Source of the DNA: Campanula takesimana
Lineage: Eukaryota > Streptophyta > Magnoliopsida > Asterales > Campanulaceae
Length of the DNA stretch: 64,000 bases
Reading direction: 5' to 3'
Assembly (NCBI GenBank): GCA_026119855.1
Contig: JAOWBW010000112.1
Coordinates: forward strand, 1,860,001-1,924,000
Shown piece after piece: positions 33,216 to 45,351 of this stretch. Position 1 is the first letter of the stretch, and each line of letters opens with the position of its first letter. A model generated the notes under the pieces. That model worked only from the letters and a program-made list of their open reading frames with translations. It was not told the origin of the DNA and did not search any database. The translations under genes and the position numbers were made by a program.

Positions 33216-33365
33216 AAAGTTAAATGGAAGTCTTTGAACTTCGAGTGTGGATTTATTAAACTTTATGAAAGTATATTTTGAAAAAATTTCTAAAAGTGTT
33301 ATATGACGTCTTCCGTGCGTGTCCTGAACGTGGGGCCAAGTAGGACCACGGGTTGGGGCGCGACA

Positions 33366-33386
33366 GTTGGTATCAGAGCTAGGTTG
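33366..33386 (+). other. Primer-binding site (initiator tRNA-Met type) of the Tekay-like element
   Basis: TTGGTATCAGAGCTAGGTTG follows the LTR end directly; TGGTATCAGAGC complements the 3' end of plant initiator tRNA-Met. Confidence 0.85.
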
Positions 33387-33439
33387 TAGATGGTCTAGAA
33401 TGGCTAAGTGACCTAGAAGGGTAGTTGTGTATAGGGTGA

Positions 33440-36400
33440 GTAACGTTGAGAGTCTTATTCAGGTACTTATTGAAAATGGTTGGGACAGAAAGGAGATCAG
33501 TCAGGGCCTTCAAGGCAAGGGAATGTTTGAAGTAGCCAGGAAAACCTTAAATGATTAAAGACAAGGAGAAGATCAAGTACCTCCGAGATATGGGTTAGAA
33601 CTATTCTTAAAGATGAAACCAATAGGCTATGATGGAGAACCCGATGTAGCTAAGGTGGAAAGGTGGATTGAATCGATGGACAAATATTTGATGTTCTGAG
33701 ATGTTTTGATGAAGATCAAATTAGGTTTGCTACTTATAAACTGAGTGGAGCTACTGAGTATTGGTGGAAAGCTTTGAAAACTTTTTTGGGATGATACTCA
33801 TGTACCCTATACTTGGGAAAATTTTCTACAAGAAGTTCAAGGAACATTTTATTCCCTGGGTGGATCAAGACAGGAAAGAAATGGAGTTTCTCAACTTAGA
33901 GCAAAATGTTATGTCCGTGGCTCAGTATACATTTAAATCACAGAGTTATCCAGGTACTATACTCATCTAGTTACAACTGAGGTGAGGAAGGCAATGCGAT
34001 TTGTGAGAGGATTGAGAACTGTGATCCGAACTCAACTAGTATTTCACAAGTTACAGGATGTTCAAGATACAGATGATAGAGTTTATCAAGTGGAACACGA
34101 TATTGAAGAAAACAAAAGGAAAGTTGAACTATCAGGTGCGGGAAGGCAAGGAGGACCTCAACCACAGTACGGTGACAATCGAGGAGGTCAGGGAATATTA
34201 TTACAAAACAGAGGACAAGCTTAGGAGCAATCAATTGCCAACAATCAAGGTAACACTTCGGGAAATCAAAGTAGAAGGATATGTAACTATTGTCAAAAGG
34301 AAGGGCATTCTGATGAAAGGTGTTGGAAGAAGTTGGGTAGGTGTTTAAATTGTGATTAGTGATCATTTTCAAAGGGATTGTCCTAGAACCAGGAATGTAT
34401 CATTTGGGAGTGGAGCTGGATTATCACAGGGTCAGAAGAGGGATGCCTCGGGAAAGCCTAAGGTGCAGGGTTATGTTTTTGCTACTAATCAATAACAGGC
34501 TTCAGATTCTTCTGCCGTGATAGGAGGTATAATTTATATGTCTAGTTTGAGGGCACGTGCACTTATAGACCCCGGCTCATCGCATTTATATGTGTCTGTG
34601 CATTTTTGCATCTCAGTTAGATTTGTCTCCTGAGTCTCTATCTTATGTGTTAGAGGTGTTCATCCCTATGGGGAAGTGTTTGGCTGATAGCGTGTTGCGT
34701 ACTTGTGATGTGCATATTCGTGAGCATGTTGTACTTGTTGATTTAGTTATATTACCATTGCAAGATTTTGATATTATCTTGGGAATGGATTGGGTAAATA
34801 ATTACCATGCTTCAGTTGATTATTATAAAAGGGTTGTCACATTTTCTATTCCTGATGTGCCTGAATTTACTTTTGAGGCTACTTCTCTGGGTAGGGGGAT
34901 TAGTATTATTTTTTATGTGAAAGCTAGAAAATTGTTACACTGTGGTTGCACGGGGTATTTGGCTAGTGTTCCTGATACTACTAAAAAGGTTACTTGAAAT
35001 AGAGGATGTGCATATTGTTAAAGAGTTTCCTTATGTGTTCTCTACTGAGTATTCTATGCCTCCCAATAGGGAAATCGAGTTCTGTATTGATTTACTTACA
35101 GGTACTACCCTGATATTTGAGGTACCTTACAGAATGGCTCCATTTGAATTGAAAAAGTTGAAAGTTCAATTGGAAGATTTACTTGATAGTGGTTTTATCC
35201 GACCCAGTGTATCACTGTAGGGAGCTTTTGTGTTGTTTGTAAAGAAGAAAGATGGGTCCTTGAGACTATGCATCGACTATAGAAAGTTGAATCAGGTGAC
35301 TGTAAAGAACAAATATCCTTTGCCTCACATTGATGATTTATTTGATCAACTTCAAGGGTCTGTTGTCTTTTCAAAGTTTGATATTGAGGAGTGGTTATCA
35401 TCAGTTGCAGATTCATTCTGAAGACATCTCTAAGACTACTTTTCGTAGTAGATATGGTCGCTATGAGTTTCTTGTCATGCTTTCGGGTTAACTAATGCTC
35501 CCGTTATTCTTATGGATATGATGAATCGGGTTTTCAAACCTTATCTTGATACCTTTGTGGTTGTCTTTATCGGTAATATCCTTGTTTATTCTAAATCTCG
35601 AGAGGAACATGAACAATATTTGCGAATGGTTTTGTCTGGGCTCCCATGGAAGCAGTTATTTGCGAAATTTTCTGGGTTTAGCGAAGTATTATCGAAGATT
35701 TATTGAGGGGTTTTCCAAGATTGTTACACCATTCACTCAGTGGACTTAAAAAATGTACCATATATGTGGGATGAAAAATGTTAATTCAGTTTTGAGGAAT
35801 TAAAGAAGAGATTGACCATTGTACTTATTCTTGCGTTACCTAATGGGAATGATGATTTGGTTATTTACAGTGATGCTTCGAGGAAGTCAACTCCTTGTGA
35901 ACAGAACTATCCGACCATGACATGGAACTTGTTGCGATTGTTTTTGCGTTACATAAGTGGAAACATTATCTTTATAAAACAATGTTTGAGATTTTTACAA
36001 ATCATAAAAGTTGAGATATCTTTTCTCCTAGAAAGAGTTGCACAACCGACAGCGTAGGTGGATGGAGCTTTTGAAGGATTATGATTGTACCATCTCTTAT
36101 TATCTGGGCAAGGCAAACATGGTTGTAGATACTATTAGTCAGAAATCTTACATAGTTTCGAGGATGGCCTGAGAATGGAAGATGTTAGAGGATGCACGAG
36201 ATTTGTGTTCACATGAATCGAGACATGGAGTTATGTTTGCGAATAATAGAGTATTGCCAACTTTAATTCAACAGATAAAAGATGCTTAGAAGGATGACCC
36301 CGAGTTGAGAAAATTAGTGGATAAAATCGAGGATAGAAAATTTGAAGATCTCTCTTTTAGTCCTGAAGGAGTATTAACTTATAGAGGGCAGTTATGTGTA

Positions 36401-37140
36401 CCAACATTGATGGAATTAAACGCCAAGTTCTTGATGAGGGCCACAAATCTAAGTATACTATTCATCCCAGGAGTATCAAGATGTATCATAATTGGAAGCA
36501 GCATTTCTAGTGGAATAATATGAAACGGGAAATAGCGGATTATGTAATAAAGTGTTTGACTTGTCAACAGGTTAAAGCTGAACATTAAAGACTCGCAGGT
36601 ATACTTCAACCTCTAGAGATACTTGAGTGGAAATGGGATTATGTCACGATGGATTTTGTGTCAGCGTTACCTCGTACTTGAAGAAAGCATGATGCAGTTT
36701 GGGTAATCGTGGATAGATTGACAAAACCCGCTCACTTTCTACCTATTGAGATTGGCTATTCGATGGAAAAGTCATAATGGGCCTTTTGAAATTATAGAAA
36801 AAGTTGGAAATCTTGCGTACCATCTTGCGTTGCCATCTTCTTTGGGTAAATTCATAACGTATTTCATATCTCCGTGCTTTGCAAAAATTTGTATGATCCA
36901 TCTTATGTGTTATCAGAGATACCAGAGGATCTATAACCCGATATGTCTTATATAGAGCAATCACTTCGAGTGATTGATACCAAAATTCAAGAGTTAAGAA
37001 ACAAGAGTATTCTGCTTGTTAGAATGATATGAAGGAATCACAATGTGGAAGAATCAACTTAGGAGCTTCGGGACGAGATGGAATGGAAATATCCCTGGTT
37101 GTTTGATTCGTTTGGTATGTTACCCTAAAATTCAGGACAA
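33440..37140 (+). pseudogene. Degenerate gag-pol of the Tekay-like element
   Basis: Pieces in order: gag (KPIGYDGEPDVAKVERWIES and KLSGATEYWWKAL), a zinc knuckle (CNYCQKEGHSDERCW), protease-like region with IILGMDWVNNYHASVDYY, RT ([20 protein letters not shown]), RNase H (DDLVIYSDAS), the integrase zinc finger region and WDYVTMDFVSALPRT, then a jump to the C-terminal part and a chromodomain tail (ELRDEMEWKYP). Many stops and frameshifts are present, the RT catalytic region is scrambled, and most of the integrase core is missing near 36755. The internal region is only 3.8 kb. It cannot encode a working product. Confidence 0.85.
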
Positions 37141-37162
37141 AATTTCTTTAAGGGGGAGTGAT

Positions 37163-38304
37163 TGTAACGACCCCAAAACCCGTCCCTATTTATTTTATAT
37201 TTTTGGGGATTTTAATTTGACATTATGTGTGCATTTTATGTGTTGCATCATATTTTATGATTTGCACATCTTACTTGATTATTTGAGTTAGTCACTTGGT
37301 TAGTAGTAACAAGTGTTAAGGGAGTTAATTGATTAAGTTGAAATTAGGGGGTCCTTTGTGGAGATATAACTTTAGGGGCTTAATTGCTTAAGATAAAACT
37401 AGAGTGACTAAAGTGGAAAATTGCAAAGATCCTTATAACCTCATACTTATCCTACCTATCTCTCTCTGCGTATACTGCATACATGTGCATATAATTTTCC
37501 TTTTTCTCTCTCTGTGTCAACGAAGAAAGGTAAGTTCATCTCATTTTAATTTCTATCTTTTTAATTACTTATCCGTTTTAAAAACTAATTATATAAAAAT
37601 GATCAGGGCGTTGAATAGGTCATTTCTACCCGATCAAATATTATTTTCTCGATACTTTTCCAGAAATAGGTAAGTTACTAATTCCCATTTAAATGTTAAA
37701 ATGGTCATATATGTTATACTTGATACTTGTAAGTGTTAATTTTGTGATTTGGGTGAATTTGGTGATACTTGTAATTTTGGGACAAAGGGAGTAATATGAG
37801 ACTTGGCTCTAAGAACGGTTGTAATGTCCCTGGGTGAGTTTTATACTCAGGTTTAGTTGTGTTAAGCAATTGTTGTGAAGAGTATGTTAGTACTTTTTGG
37901 ACGGTGAAACGAAGGGAGTATAATTTAGTGCAATTTTCACATGTCAAGTGTTCTGGGTGACCGCCCAGAATGGGGCCGGCGACCGCCCATACTACCTGAA
38001 AGGTTTTGGTCGTGGGATAGAGTATTTTGGGTGACCGCCCAGTCTGGTATGGGAGACCGCCCATGATTGCTGAAAAAGTTGAGTTGTTCCAATCCAAGTG
38101 ATTTAGAGTTCAATCTTGGTCTAGGTCTTGGGTGATATCCTAGAGTACCTAGAGGGTTGTTGTGGAACACCAAAGTGGTGGAATTGGTCCTTTGTGATCG
38201 AGTTTAAATTGATGTAACCGTTTGGGTTCATTGTGTTGTGATTCTATTTCATGATGGTTGTGAACTCTTTATGAGTGTTTCTTTCGTGTGCATCTTGTGA
38301 TGTG
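37163..38304 (+). repeat. 3' LTR of the Tekay-like element, first part
   Basis: Begins TGTAACGACCCC right after the purine tract. It contains a possible MITE remnant (about 37782-37921, GGGACAAAGGGAG and GAAACGAAGGGAG) and the GACCGCCCA word cluster. Broken at 38304 by the copia insertion. Confidence 0.85.
37953..38063. repeat. GACCGCCCA word cluster (four copies, two pairs)
   Basis: GACCGCCCAG, GACCGCCCAT, GACCGCCCAG, GACCGCCCAT in that order, arranged as two pairs with about 50 bp between pairs. The first and third are preceded by TGGGT, forming TGGGTGACCGCCCA-type imperfect palindromes. Confidence 0.85.
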
Positions 38305-39795
38305 TGTTGGTAGTGGTGCCCTAGGCACGTTTAATAAACGTTGTAATTGTTATCATTTATTTCACATCAATAAAGAGATGTTTTGATTATTATTGTTGTT
38401 CATGTTTACTTATAATAATCTCCGTCCCTAGTACTTGTTAAGCACTAGTATAAAGGCTAAATGATCATGAGATTATCATGTTAGATTTATGGGTACTTGT
38501 TTGAAACAAGGTACTGGACATGACCCGCTGTATGAGATTTATGTCATGGTCTATGTCAAACATATATCTCATATTAGTTATGTCATTCGAATCCTTAGAC
38601 ATGAAGTTATTATAGTCTTCCACTTGATGAAGATTATGTTTGGCATATTCAAACGCTACCTTTAACCGGGTAGTTAGAAAGGGTATGATTGGCATGGTCG
38701 GATTCACGAAGGGAAGAATAATAAGCTAAATGGATTTGTCCCTCTACGGAGAGATGTCAAGCTTGGGCCTCTCGTAGGAATGATGTTGATGAAATGTTCG
38801 GCCGGACTCAAATGAATTGATTGGATCAATGTCATTTTGATTATCAACATATTCGGAATCGAGAAAGTATTGAACAAAAACAAGTTGACTGCTTGACCAT
38901 GACTTGTGTTCAATGACATCGTGGACAAAGGGATTATGACATGTTCTAAAAGGAATGTGAAATTGTATCTAGTTATACTATTTGGGTAGGTATGACGGTT
39001 TGCTAGAACCTAATCATATCTTATGGTTTCATGTTTGAACCCATTGCCAACTTAGTATAATCCTAGAGGGTCACACACAATAGAACGAATCTTTAAAATG
39101 ACTAAATTGGAATTTTGGAAATTCTGGACATTCTGGGGAAGTGGGCGACCGCACAGTGTTGACTGGGCGGCCGCACACTTAGCTCATTTTTGTACCAGTT
39201 TGTTTCAGATAGTTGTACGACCGCACAGTGTATTCTGGGCGGCCGCACAGTGCTGTCGGGGGCAGATTCCTAATTTGATTAGGAAACGAATTTTGGACGG
39301 GTTTAGACATAAGTTTCCTATTTGGAATAGGTTTAACTTGTATATAAACAACCAAATTCGGGCCATAACAAAACATAGCCTTTTGTGAGTCTCCAAAGAG
39401 TTTGAGAGAGGTTTTATTTTGTTCTAAGACATCATTGGTTGAAGAACAAAATAATACACAAAAGAAAATTCCATATAGTCATATCAATTGTGAAAGTGTG
39501 TTTCATAATTATTGGTCTAGCAACCAAGATCAAGGAGTCTCTTGATATTCGTTCGAAGTGTGGATACCGCTAGAGGGTGAATTTTATCATCTTACAAAGT
39601 TTGTGATTTGTTCGTGATAAAGCTTCAAGATCTCCACCAAGACCAAAGAGAAAAGTTCATAGCCATCAAGGGTTAGTTTTATCCTATATTCATATTGTTG
39701 TATTTGATTTAATCATATGAACGGATCTATGGCTTTGGGTTTCTTAAAATTTTAATTGCTATATCCCGCTACGCATGTTACTTGGAAACCCAACA
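38305..39795 (+). repeat. 5' LTR of the Ty1/copia element
   Basis: 1491 bp, TGTTGGTAGTGGTGCC...GGAAACCCAACA. It contains the four-copy GCGRCCGCACA word cluster at 39142-39250, which would lie near the LTR's downstream half. Confidence 0.95.
39142..39250. repeat. GCGACCGCACA / GCGGCCGCACA word cluster in the LTR
   Basis: Four words in two pairs: GGGCGACCGCACAG, GGGCGGCCGCACAC, then ACGACCGCACAG, GGGCGGCCGCACAG. The A/G at the fourth position alternates strictly. The same four occur in the 3' LTR at 46189-46297. Confidence 0.9.
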
Positions 39796-39796
39796 G

Positions 39797-39810
39797 TGGT
39801 ATCAGAGCCC
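39797..39810 (+). other. Primer-binding site of the Ty1/copia element
   Basis: TGGTATCAGAGCCC one base after the LTR end, complementary to the 3' end of initiator tRNA-Met. Confidence 0.9.
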
Positions 39811-40091
39811 CGTTCATGTTGATTATTTCAATACCTAGATCATGTTATGTGTATATAAATTGTTTATGTGCCTAGCATGATATGAATATTGGAATATATG
39901 ATGCTTATGTGTTTTGTGATTTTATGTGGTTTACAACTTTAATCGCACGACTCAATCGCAATAAATAAATTATGGTAGATTCAGAATTGTTGATTATTAA
40001 TTTTTGATTGGATCAAAGTTTTAATAATCGGAGAAAAACAATTTTGAGACAAAATTTTCAAACTTGAAAATTCTGCACCTTCTGATGGCCA

Positions 40092-40168
40092 TGGGCGACC
40101 GCACAGAAGATTCTGGGTGGCCGCACACTTTTAGGCGACCGCACAGATCTTTTTGGCCGGCCGCACAA
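40092..40168. repeat. Second word cluster, in the leader of the Ty1/copia element
   Basis: GGGCGACCGCACAG, GGGTGGCCGCACAC, AGGCGACCGCACAG and GGCCGGCCGCACA, again four copies with the same A/G alternation as in the LTR, here about 300 bp after the primer-binding site. Confidence 0.88.
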
Positions 40169-40908
40169 AGGGATCAGAAGGTCTGATTTTGGTCAAAAAC
40201 TGAATCTGGAATTTTTCGAAAAATTCAACAAAACCAGTAACAGAACCAATCCAGACTTGCTGATCTGGAATGGGTTTTGGGTAGTTGGTTTGTGTGTGGA
40301 TTTTGGGGTTTGATTTTCCTATTTGTTTTAGTCTTGTGATTCCTAGATTGGTTCAAGGTTTGGATGGCTAATCTACGTTCATCGAGATTGTGTTTCCCAA
40401 ACTTGATCGCAATCAAGGTTTCAAAGACAAAACGAAGTTAGAATTATGAAGAGTTCATAATTGCTAAAATTGAGAAACAAAGTTCTTGATTCAATGATTG
40501 GAGATCCATGTGGAATTGTGAATGCAATTGGCCTACGTTCATCGAGGCCATCTATTGCTTAGTTTCGGACACATGGACTACTTTCTTGGTTTCTTGAATT
40601 AGTGCGGGATTGTGGTTGCCTGATGGCTTAGTTCGACCGCACGTCTTGTTGTCTTGATTTGGAGATAATAACCAAAGTTGAAATAGTCTCATCCTCATAA
40701 TTATAGAGAAACTAATGACACATAAATATCATGCTTAAATTAATGGAGATTAATTTAGTGACTAAACTTGATGTGTAACATGTTTATATTATGTGCTCAT
40801 AAATGTGTTATATGATATATGTGATGAACATTCAAAGAAAGTTTTAAGTCCTTCTTTGCCATGCCATGATTAAAACACTTGTTTATATATGGGTGATTTT
40901 GATGTGGG

Positions 40909-41207
40909 TTCGCCTCCGCGAAGTGCATTGATTTTATTCATGTATGAGCAAGATGAGGTTCATTAATTTAATGTGGGCTTGCCTCCGCAAGGTGCGTTAA
41001 ATTGAATGGTTCCTATGCGTTTAAAATGGTTGGACTTAATTAGGCGTCAAAACAGTTTTGGGCCTAGGCAAAAGATGAGATTAAACGTGCTTTTTGAAAT
41101 TGGATTTCTCAAAGAATCTCATAAAAGGATATAAGAATCATATGGGATATGATTGACATGATTGTCTACCTAATTAATTTAGTTTTGAGCGGTCCGCCTC
41201 CGTGGAC
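40909..41207 (+). other. Three leader hairpins with a common CTCC loop
   Basis: TTCGC-CTCC-GCGAA (40909-40922), CTTGC-CTCC-GCAAG (40978-40991) and GTCCGC-CTCC-GTGGAC (41192-41207, one G-T pair). Loops are identical and stems differ while still pairing. They lie 170-470 bp before the gag start codon. Confidence 0.7.
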
Positions 41208-41377
41208 TCAAAAGTTAAATTAAAGTTGGATCTTAGCCCAATTAAATTATATTATACATTGGATGTATATGAAGGTTATATAATTTAGAGTATTTTGTTT
41301 GAAAAATACATTATTTATCTCTTTAATGAAAACCGGTACTTATTATATTTTGAATTTTTTTTGCATATTTGTAGATA

Positions 41378-44300
41378 ATGACTAATAACACTCAATCAAT
41401 GTCGTTGCGATCGATCCTTGAGAAGGATAAGCTCGAAGAGAATGGTACTAACTTTATGGATTGGATCCGTAGCATAAGAATCGTTCTTAGGCAAGAAGAT
41501 AAGTTGTACATTCTCGATGGGCCTCTCCCAGCTGAACCACCGCCTACTGCCCCTAGGGTAGAAAGAGACAATTACAAGAAACATCGTAATGATTCTAGAG
41601 ATGTAAGTTGTCTCATGCTTGCTGCTATGTGTTCAAAACTCCAACAAAGTTTGGAACATTTGGAAGCCTATGAGATAGGCGTGGAGTTGAGAACCATGTT
41701 TCAAGAGCAAGCTAGGCAAGAGAGGTACAAGACCATTGTTGCATTCACTACTTGTAAAATGAATGAAGGGCAACAAGTGAGTCCTCACTTTCTTAAGATG
41801 AAAGGTTATGTAGAGCACCTTGAGAAACTTGGCTATCCAATCCCATTGGAGCTAGCCACGGATCTCATTCTTAATTCATTGCCTAAAAGTTATAATCAGT
41901 TTGTGATGAATTATAACATGCATGGAATGGATAAGAATCTCTCTGAGTTGCATGGGATGCTTAAAACTGCAGAGATGAAAATTGTGGAGAAAGGTTCTCC
42001 CGTGCTCTTGGTTCATGATGGGAAGAAGGCTAGTGCTAAAGGAAAGGGTAAGAAAGTTGTCAAACCCAAAATAAGCAAGGCAAAGGTTGCCAAGGCTTCT
42101 GAGGCAAAACCCGATTCACAAAAGGATGCAATCTGTTTCCATTGTCAAGAAATTGGTCATTGGAAACGAAATTGCAAGGCTTTCTTGGAAGAGCAAAAGA
42201 AGAAGAAGGGCAGCAAGGCTGCGTCGACTTCAGGTATCTATATGATAGATATTCTCCTTTCTACCACTGATTCTTGGGTATTGGATACCGGATGTGGTTC
42301 TCACATTTGTCTAAATGTGCAGGGACTAAAGAATAGGAGACTGCTTAAAGAAGGTGAAGTAGATCTACGCGTGGGGAATAGAGCAAGAGTTGCTGCATTA
42401 GCCGTAGGGACTTATGAAGTCACTTTACCTTCCGGATTAATTCTTGTTTTGAACAATTGTTATTATGTTCCGGATTTAAGCAGCAATATTATTTCAATTT
42501 CTTGTTTGGATAATGATGGTTTTAAGTTTCTTATTGAGAATAAGAAATTTTCTATTTATTTAAATGATGTGCTTTATGGTATTGCTAATTCATTTAATGG
42601 CCTTTATATCTTGGATGTCAAGAATGAAAATAATGACAATGTCTATCATGTAAATAAGAAATCTAAACCTAATGATGTAAATCATACCTATTTATGGCAT
42701 TGCCGTCTTGGTCATATTAATGAGAAGCGTATCTCAAAACTCCATGGGGACGGACTTTTAGGTTCATGTGACCTCGAGTCATATGATACTTGTGAGTCGT
42801 GTCTTCTTGGAAAAATGACTAAGACACCTTTTACCAAGTTCGGTGAAAGGGCAAGCGACTTATTGGGGTTGATACATTCCGATGTATGCGGACCATTAAG
42901 TAGCAATGCTAGGGGAGGATTTCAATACTTCATAACCTTCACTGATGATTATAGTAGATTTGGGTATGTTTACCTAATGAAACATAAGAGTGAAGCATTT
43001 GAGATATTTAGAATATTTCAAAATGAAGTAGAAAAACAACATGGCAAAAGTATTAAGGCACTTCGATCAGATCGTGGTGGAGAATACTTAGGTCAAGAAT
43101 TTGATGATCATCTAAAGAATTGTGGAATAGTTTCACAATTGACTCCACCCGGAACGCCACAATGGAATGGTGTGTCCGAGAGGAGAAATCGGACTTTGTT
43201 AGACATGGTTCGATCAATGATGAGTCAAGTTGATCTTCCAATATCCTTTTGGGGTTACGCCCTAGAAACCGGTGCTTTCACACTAAATCGTGTTCCAACT
43301 AAATCGGTTCAAAAGACTCCATATGAGATATGGAGCGGAAAGAAGCCTTATCTGTCTTTCATGAAGATTTGGGGTTGCGAAAATTTTGTCAAAAGACTTG
43401 TCTCAGACAAACTTGCACACAAATCTGATAAATGTATTTTCGTGGGATATCCTAAGGAAACTAGAGGATATTACTTTTACAACCGTGAGGACAACAAAGT
43501 GTTTGTTGCCCGAACTGGTGTCTTTCTAGAGAAAGAGTTTCTCTCCAAAGAAATCAATGGGAGTAAAATAAATCTTGAAGAAATTCGAGACCCATAAAAT
43601 AACATTGAACCAATAGTGGAACAAGAACAAGAACCACAAGGAGTTGTGGAACCTGTTCAAAATACACAAGCAACTCGCAGATCTAGTAGGTTACGATCCG
43701 AGCCCGAGAGATATGGATTTCTCGTAACGGATAGTAATGAGGTAGAAATCATTGAGAATGATGAACCGTCAACCTACCAAGAGGCGATGTCTTCTCCTGA
43801 TTAGGACAAGTGGCTTGGAGCCATGGAATCCGAATTGCAATCCATGCAAGACAATCATGTTTTTAATTTGATTGATGCGCCCGAAGGTGTAAAAACCATA
43901 GGATGCAAATGGGTCTTCAAGAAGAAGACTGACATGGATGGGAAGGTGCATACTTACAAAGCTAGGCTTGTAGCGAAGGGTTATAGGCAAGTTCATGGTA
44001 TTGACTATGATGAGACCTTTTCACCCGTAGCAATGATCAAGTCTATAAGAATTTTGCTTGCCATTGCCGCATATCATGACTATGAAATATGGCAGATGGA
44101 CGTCAAAACCGCTTTCCTGAATGGAAAACTCCAAGAGGATGTGTATATGACACAACCAGAAGGTTTTGAACAAGATTCTAAGGTATGCAAATTGCAAAGA
44201 TCCATCTATGGATTGAAGCAAGCTTCAAGGAGTTGGAATCTCCGTTTTGATGAATCGGTCAAAGAGTTTGGTTTCATCAAGAACGAAGATGAGCCTTGTG

Positions 44301-45337
44301 TATACAAGAAAATTAGTGGGAGCATAGTGCTATTCGTTATTTTATACGTGGATGACATATTACTCATTGGAAACGACATTCCTACACTTCAGTCTGTGAA
44401 GACTTGGTTAGGAAAGTGCTTCGCAATGAAAGATATGGATGAAGCCGCTTATATACTTGGCATCAAGATCTATAGAGATAGATCAAGGAGGATACTTGGT
44501 TTAAGCCAAAGTACATACATTGACAAGGTCATTAGAAGATTTCGTATGGAAAATTCTAAGAGAGGCACCTTGCCCGTGTTACATGGAGTTTCTCTAAGCA
44601 AGACTCAATGTCCTAAGACAAACGATGAGCGTGAGAAAATGAATGATGTTCCATATGCTTCGGCAATTGGGTCCATCATGTATGCCATGATTTGTACTAG
44701 GCCGGATGTATCTTATGCTTTGAGCATGACAAGTAGATACCAATCCGACCCTGGCGAAAATCACTGGATAGCTGTAAAAGCGATTCTTAAGTACTTGAGA
44801 AGAACTAAAGACTCGTTTTTGGTCTATGGAGGAATGGAAGATGATCTCGTTGTAAATGCTTACACGGATGCAAGCTTCCAAACCGACAAAGATGATAGCC
44901 GATCGCAATCGGGTTTTGTGTTTATGTTAAATGGTGGAGCTGTAAGCTGGAAGAGTTCCAAGCAAAGTACAACCGCTGATTCTACAACAGAAGCTGAGTA
45001 TATTGCTGCATCGGATGCTGCAAAGGAAGCTGTTTGGATTAAGAAGTTCATCACTGAACTTGAAGTGGTTCCTAGTATTGCTAATCCAATAGACCTTTAT
45101 TGCGATAATAATGGTGCTATTGCTCAAGCAAAGGAACCAAGAGCACATCAAAAATCCAAACACATACTTAGGCGTTTTCATATCATTCGAGAGATCGTTG
45201 ATAGGGGAGACGTAAATATATGCAGAGTACCTACTGATGACAATGTTGCGGACCCGCTAACAAAGGGACTTCCACAAGCTAAACATGATGGTCATGTTAG
45301 GTCCATGGGTATTAGATACATGGGAGATTGGGCCTAG
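41378..45337 (+). pseudogene. Ty1/copia gag-pol polyprotein, one frame with two stops
   Basis: One frame runs for 1319 codons and the domains are in copia order. Gag occupies about residues 1-250, with the zinc knuckle CFHCQEIGHWKRNC near 258. The protease motif WVLDTGCGSH is near 307 and the integrase zinc finger (HCRLGHINEKR, CESCLLGK) near 445-480. The integrase catalytic triad is in FTDDYSRFGY, LRSDRGGEYLG and PQWNGVSERRNR. RT is seen at KWVFKKKTDMDGK, MDVKTAFLNG and YVDDILLIGND, and RNase H at YTDASFQTDKDD and TEAEYIAASDAAKE. The frame is broken only by TAA at 43595-43597 and TAG at 43802-43804, both in the linker between integrase and RT or at the RT start. All visible catalytic motifs are kept. 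The last residues end 14 bp before the purine tract of the 3' LTR. Confidence 0.92.
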
Positions 45338-45351
45338 GGCAAGTGGGAGAT

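Noticed and set aside
33366..33386. Possible tRNA-Met sequence (also at 39797)
   Set aside because: Only the stretch complementary to the tRNA 3' end is present, directly after an LTR; these are primer-binding sites, not tRNA genes.
40909..40991. CCTCC loop considered as a ribosome-binding type signal
   Set aside because: Eukaryotic nuclear context; anti-Shine-Dalgarno pairing does not apply.
43053..43241. Antisense frames across the copia polyprotein and other retroelement ORFs
   Set aside because: They are shadows of the true coding frame on the plus strand.
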